Source: an uncultured Collinsella sp. (lineage in GTDB: Bacteria > Actinomycetota > Coriobacteriia > Coriobacteriales > Coriobacteriaceae). Taken from it: a stretch of 8,721 nucleotides of DNA. Below, one piece after another: positions 6,254-8,721 of the stretch. How positions within the stretch are numbered: the stretch's first letter is position 1; every line of letters begins with the position of its first letter. The position numbers were made by a program, and so were the translations under genes. Where the stretch lies: positions 1 through 8,721 of the forward strand of contig CABUVH010000083.1 of the NCBI GenBank assembly GCA_902494935.1. The letters are read 5' to 3'. Below the pieces are notes generated by a model. That model was not told where the DNA came from, made no database searches, and saw only the letters and a list, made by a program, of their open reading frames with translations.

Positions 6254-7132
6254 TTATTTGCCCGCGGTGGCGGTGCCGGATTGCGAAGGGGTGACGACCT
6301 TGAGCGGCTTTACGAGGGAATCCTCGTGCGAAGCCGGCGCGCCTATCTCTTCGTTTTTGGCCTTGGTTGACTCGGAGCGAGTGATTTCCTCATCGAGTGC
6401 ATCGATGTCGGCGTCCTCGACCACGGCGTTGAGCGACTCAAAAACGCGGTTCTTGAGCAGCGCGGTGTGCACGCCCTCCGTCAGGTCGTGAAGCTTCTTA
6501 AACGCACGCTCGAGCTTGGCGTCGCGCTCGTCATCGGAGGTATCCATTCCGAGCATGCTCACGAGCACCTGCTCAAACATCGAGGACTCGCGGTTGGCGG
6601 AAGACACGTACTGACGCAGGTTGCGCGGCTCGATATGGAAGCGTGACAGCTCGGAGCAGTAGCGGATGATCGGGAAATCGCGACCATCGACGAGCTCACG
6701 ATTTTGCGGACTCTTGATGATGCGAATGAGGTCGTTCTCGGCGAGCGAGCGGATAAACGAAATCTCGACGCCCAGCATATCGGGAATGGTCTCGATAGGA
6801 TGCAGCTTTTGCTTAGTCTCCTTGGGCTCCGTCTTGAGCGGAACATCGGACAGCAAGCCCACCTCGTAAGCGAGCGTTGACAGGTCCGTGGCGTTTTCCA
6901 AGCGCTGCTTAATCACGTTGAGTGGCATATAGCGGGTCTTCTGCAGGTGCAGAATGACCTCCAGGCGATCAACGTCCTCCTTGGAGTACTGACGGTATCC
7001 CTTAGGCGTACGATGAGGGGTAATGAGCCCCTCATCCTCTAGAAATCTAATTTTTGAGTTCGAAAGATCGGGGTATGCGCCTCGAAGTAGGTTGACGACT
7101 TGGCCGATACTCAGATAGTTGCGTTCGGCCAT
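6254..7132 (-). CDS. ftsR: FtsR-type MerR family transcriptional regulator
   Basis: A 292-residue regulator. Residues 6-80 form a MerR winged helix-turn-helix: LSIGQVVNLL (7-16), SKIRFLEDEGLITP (26-39), the wing RTPKGYRQYS (41-50) and DVDRLEVIL (53-61). Residues 110-195 match the second domain of the actinobacterial FtsR group (Rv1828 in mycobacteria, FtsR in corynebacteria), including IEPRNLRQYVSSANRE (167-182). The last 45 residues are acidic, then low-complexity. Corynebacterial FtsR activates ftsZ; a division role here is inferred from homology and gene order. It lacks the cysteine pattern of metal-sensing MerR proteins. The ATG at 7132 follows the FHA stop codon by three bases, with only a weak GGTGAG site inside the FHA gene, so translation is probably coupled. 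Another MerR-type function is possible, but the FHA neighbour makes the assignment good. Confidence 0.85.
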   Translation of the reverse strand: MAERNYLSIGQVVNLLRGAYPDLSNSKIRFLEDEGLITPHRTPKGYRQYSKEDVDRLEVILHLQKTRYMPLNVIKQRLENATDLSTLAYEVGLLSDVPLKTEPKETKQKLHPIETIPDMLGVEISFIRSLAENDLIRIIKSPQNRELVDGRDFPIIRYCSELSRFHIEPRNLRQYVSSANRESSMFEQVLVSMLGMDTSDDERDAKLERAFKKLHDLTEGVHTALLKNRVFESLNAVVEDADIDALDEEITRSESTKAKNEEIGAPASHEDSLVKPLKVVTPSQSGTATAGK

Positions 7133-7135
7133 GCC

Positions 7136-7570
7136 CTACTCACCGGTTTCGATGCGCTCCGGCGTGCTCTCGTGGTAGATGAGCGTAAACGTACCGATCT
7201 GGACGGAAGAACCGTCGTGCAGCGGGGCTGCATTGACGATGGCACCGTCGACCCAGGTGCCATTGAGCGAGCCCAAGTCCTCGATGCGAGCGCCGAGGCC
7301 CTCGCGAATAATGCGCGCGTGGCTGCGCGAAACGGTCATGTCATTGAGGAAGATGCCGTTTGCAGGATCGCGGCCGATGGTGGTCACGTCGTCCTCGAGC
7401 TCAAAAGCGGCACCAGTCTGCGGACCCTTGACGATGGACAGAACGGGGGCGGTGATGCGCACGTTGGCCATGAGGTCGGGAACGGTGACGTCGCCTGAAG
7501 GCACGCGGAATACGCAGGTAGCGTCAGCAGTCTTATCATTCTGAGGCATATTGTTAACCATGTTGTCCAT
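7136..7570 (-). CDS. Small FHA-domain protein of the GarA/OdhI type
   Basis: A 144-residue cytoplasmic protein with an N-terminal tail and one forkhead-associated (phosphothreonine-binding) domain (about 44-133). The FHA signature is complete: IGRDPANGI (65-73), SRSHARI (81-87) and SLNGTWVDG (101-109). In actinobacterial GarA/OdhI, Ser/Thr kinases phosphorylate a threonine in an ETTSVFR-like tail; the FHA domain then binds that tail, releasing the protein from 2-oxoglutarate and glutamate enzymes. Here the tail reads DATCVFR (16-22), keeping only the second of the two threonines (Thr18). Length and neighbours (pgsA before, ftsR after) agree with GarA/OdhI, though its partner enzymes here are unknown. 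The ATG at 7570 was chosen for AGGGG five bases upstream; the frame extends to a TTG at 7603 with no support. It lies 66 bases after pgsA, with no terminator between. Confidence 0.9.
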   Translation of the reverse strand: MDNMVNNMPQNDKTADATCVFRVPSGDVTVPDLMANVRITAPVLSIVKGPQTGAAFELEDDVTTIGRDPANGIFLNDMTVSRSHARIIREGLGARIEDLGSLNGTWVDGAIVNAAPLHDGSSVQIGTFTLIYHESTPERIETGE

Positions 7571-7636
7571 GACAACCCCTAACTTATCGCGGACGTGCCG
7601 CAAATAATGAACCGTACGTAATCATACCCCAACGAA

Positions 7637-8341
7637 TCAGTCTTCGATTTCAGGGTTCAGAAAGTCGATGTCCTCGTCTTCGGGATGCATGAGAGCCTGT
7701 TTAATGGCCGCTCCGCCCTTAATGGAGTAGATGACAGCCGTGAGCATGGAGAAGATCACGCCGCCGTACACAAAGAAGATGCCGAGGGGCACCGAGCTTC
7801 CGTTGAGGCCTGGGAAGGCCGTAAGGGCTGAAGGCAAAAGATGCAGGCCGTCAATAACGGGGAACCCGAGTAGCATGAGCGAGAAGCCGGTCATGAGCAG
7901 CGCTGTGGCAATCTTTCCGGGGAAGACGACATCGATGGGGCGACGGTGATAATGGCGCACGATAAGCGTGCCGATGCCCAGATAGATGTCGCGGCCAATA
8001 ATGAGCACGCAGACCCAGATGGGCAGCTCTCCGCGAACCACCAGTCCCAGCACGCCGGTGAACAGCAGCGCACGGTCACAAATGGGATCCATGACCTTGC
8101 CGAGCCACGAGACCGTCTTAGTCATGCGGGCGATCTGACCGTCCATCCAGTCGGTGGAGGCGGCAACGGCGTAGATAACGATGGCGATGACGCGGTTGTT
8201 ATCCGTCACAAACAGGTACAGAAATACCAGGGTGAGGATCAGGCGCGTAAAGGTGATGAAATTGGAGATCGTAAAGATCTTATTCGACGGGTAATCGGAA
8301 GTGCCGATAAGCTCCTTTTTGATCTTCTTTTTGATGCCCAC
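7637..8341 (-). CDS. pgsA: CDP-alcohol phosphatidyltransferase, PgsA-type
   Basis: A 234-residue membrane enzyme, probably phosphatidylglycerophosphate synthase (CDP-diacylglycerol plus glycerol 3-phosphate). The family signature D(x)2DG(x)2AR(x)8G(x)3D(x)3D is perfect, from DWMDGQIAR (64-72) to Asp85 and Asp89, and SNFITFTR (26-33) matches the usual start of the first helix. About six hydrophobic segments are visible (near 27-45, 50-63, 92-105, 109-123, 144-163 and 186-205). The tail is acidic (HPEDEDIDF, 219-227). The start is the least certain in the window. GTG at 8341 is chosen for GGGGGAG just upstream and the promoter at 8378-8406. The frame stays open to ATG codons at 8416, 8431 and 8467, but those would add an atypical basic extension running through an inverted repeat. 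Another acceptor alcohol (cardiolipin or inositol type) cannot be excluded. It is the first gene of the operon. Confidence 0.88.
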   Translation of the reverse strand: MGIKKKIKKELIGTSDYPSNKIFTISNFITFTRLILTLVFLYLFVTDNNRVIAIVIYAVAASTDWMDGQIARMTKTVSWLGKVMDPICDRALLFTGVLGLVVRGELPIWVCVLIIGRDIYLGIGTLIVRHYHRRPIDVVFPGKIATALLMTGFSLMLLGFPVIDGLHLLPSALTAFPGLNGSSVPLGIFFVYGGVIFSMLTAVIYSIKGGAAIKQALMHPEDEDIDFLNPEIED

Positions 8342-8377
8342 AGGACTCCCCCGCTGGTTAACGACAAAACTTTCGAT

Positions 8378-8406
8378 ACTATACCCGTTCCGGCGATGTC
8401 TATCCA
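8378..8406 (-). promoter_or_regulatory. Likely promoter of the pgsA-FHA-ftsR-apt-nlpC unit
   Basis: On the minus strand TGGATA (8401-8406, four of six -35 bases) stands 17 bases upstream of TATAGT (8378-8383, five of six -10 bases). The predicted transcript start near 8371 gives a leader of about 30 bases to the GTG at 8341, which contains GGGGGAG. The -35 box overlaps one arm of the inverted repeat at 8402-8460. Confidence 0.55.
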
Positions 8407-8460
8407 GCGCAGCCATAGAGAGTCCAGACATGTGGAGGGCGCCTCTGGGCTGCGCTGGAT
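8402..8460. repeat. 13-bp inverted repeat with 33-bp spacer at the pgsA promoter
   Basis: Bases 8402-8414 are the exact reverse complement of 8448-8460, separated by 33 bases that hold a further short dyad (TCCA 8423-8426 with TGGA 8433-8436). One arm overlaps the proposed -35 box of pgsA. It could be a pair of operator half sites or an RNA hairpin in a longer leader. If translation began at 8467, this segment would be coding, which I consider less likely. Confidence 0.7.
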
Positions 8461-8469
8461 TCTGCATTT

Positions 8470-8526
8470 GTGTACATCAGCCTCCAAAAGCGACATTTTT
8501 CGGCATCTTTGGTGGCTGGTGTACAC
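8470..8526. repeat. Long imperfect hairpin upstream of pgsA
   Basis: Bases 8470-8482 pair with 8514-8526 (13 bp, with one G-U wobble at 8477/8519 in plus-strand RNA). After a T-T mismatch, 8484-8490 pair with 8507-8512 with one bulged A. The 16-base loop (8491-8506) can form a CGA/TCG mini-helix. Both ends carry TGTACA. In plus-strand RNA all but two positions pair and the stem is followed by TTTT (8528-8531); in minus-strand RNA the wobble becomes a mismatch. No plus-strand gene lies to its left, so a terminator role is unclear. A dispersed palindromic element is possible. Confidence 0.7.
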
Positions 8527-8531
8527 GTTTT

Positions 8532-8721
8532 GATTCGGTGATTACATCGATCGGGAAAGTTGTTGCTTTAAGCAAATGCGTACGGGTCGAGAAGGGCTGG
8601 CACCAAAAGAGCCCAACGGCCGTTACGGCTTCGTTAGAAACGCGCCCCACCATGGATGGTGAACCCGAAAGGCAAGGCGCGCGGGCACGGCGACTCGGCC
8701 CGCGCACCCGGAAGAGAAAGG
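8532..8721. other. Unassigned GC-rich, hairpin-rich region running off the window
   Basis: No recognisable protein or known RNA could be assigned here. A plus-strand frame is open from 8532 to the edge and a minus-strand frame is open from the edge to 8477, but both translations are unlike any family I know and the two overlap. Several local hairpins stand out: GGGCT/AGCCC (8594-8598 with 8610-8614), AACGGCCGTT (8615-8624), CACCA/TGGTG (8648-8652 with 8657-8661), CGCGCC/GGCGCG (8641-8646 with 8676-8681) and an 8-bp GC stem (8679-8686 with 8698-8705). The 8676-8681 and 8679-8686 arms overlap, so those two stems are alternatives. It may be part of a structured RNA, a long leader, or the edge of another gene. 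Confidence 0.35.

Noticed and set aside
7571..7636. Internal promoter before the FHA gene (TATGAT at 7621-7626, minus)
   Set aside because: No matching -35 hexamer at 16-18 bases; a single -10-like hexamer is weak evidence.
8402..8476. Leader peptide of about 25 codons starting at 8477 (minus)
   Set aside because: GGAGG lies only three bases from the ATG, the codons have no regulatory residue run, and the likely promoter starts downstream of it.
8477..8721. Minus-strand 76-codon frame upstream of pgsA
   Set aside because: No family resemblance, no start site, and it passes through the hairpin at 8470-8526 and the GC-rich hairpins.

Overview
The window reads as chromosomal DNA of a moderately GC-rich actinomycete, most likely class Coriobacteriia and Collinsella-like. 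The best clue is a minus-strand block in which a CDP-alcohol phosphatidyltransferase (PgsA type), a small FHA protein of the GarA/OdhI type and an FtsR-type MerR regulator follow each other. This matches the actinobacterial order pgsA2 ... garA - Rv1828 known from mycobacteria. The genus is an inference; no rRNA or tRNA gene is present to fix it. All nine protein genes look intact, with good ribosome binding sites, and there is no IS element, CRISPR array or phage gene.

Layout. 1-293 carries no gene but holds two very strong hairpins. 294-1595 (minus) is an MGDG-synthase-type glycosyltransferase, divergent from trxB at 1713-2651 (plus). A terminator follows trxB, then a DUF1836 (MerR-like helix-turn-helix) gene at 2807-3418 (plus). 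A bidirectional terminator separates it from the convergent degV-family gene at 3492-4358 (minus). From 8341 down to 4523 five minus-strand genes probably form one transcription unit: pgsA, FHA protein, ftsR-like regulator, apt and a secreted coiled-coil NlpC/P60 peptidoglycan hydrolase. It starts at a promoter near 8378-8406 and ends at a terminator at 4461-4499. 8342-8721 has no assignable gene but contains two inverted repeats and a GC-rich hairpin-rich tail that leaves the window.

How the parts may work together. The five-gene unit joins phospholipid head-group synthesis, an FHA switch protein, a division-type regulator, adenine salvage and cell-wall cleavage, so it looks like a growth and envelope module. 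The glycosyltransferase adds a likely glycolipid step, and DegV is a fatty-acid-binding protein family, so lipid and envelope functions recur along the window.

The most striking non-coding observation is a palindrome of about 31 bp that occurs twice: in the promoter of the DUF1836 gene (2742-2772) and just upstream of the degV -10 box (4416-4446). The copies match at 24 of 31 positions. This suggests that one DNA-binding protein, possibly DUF1836 itself, controls both convergent genes.
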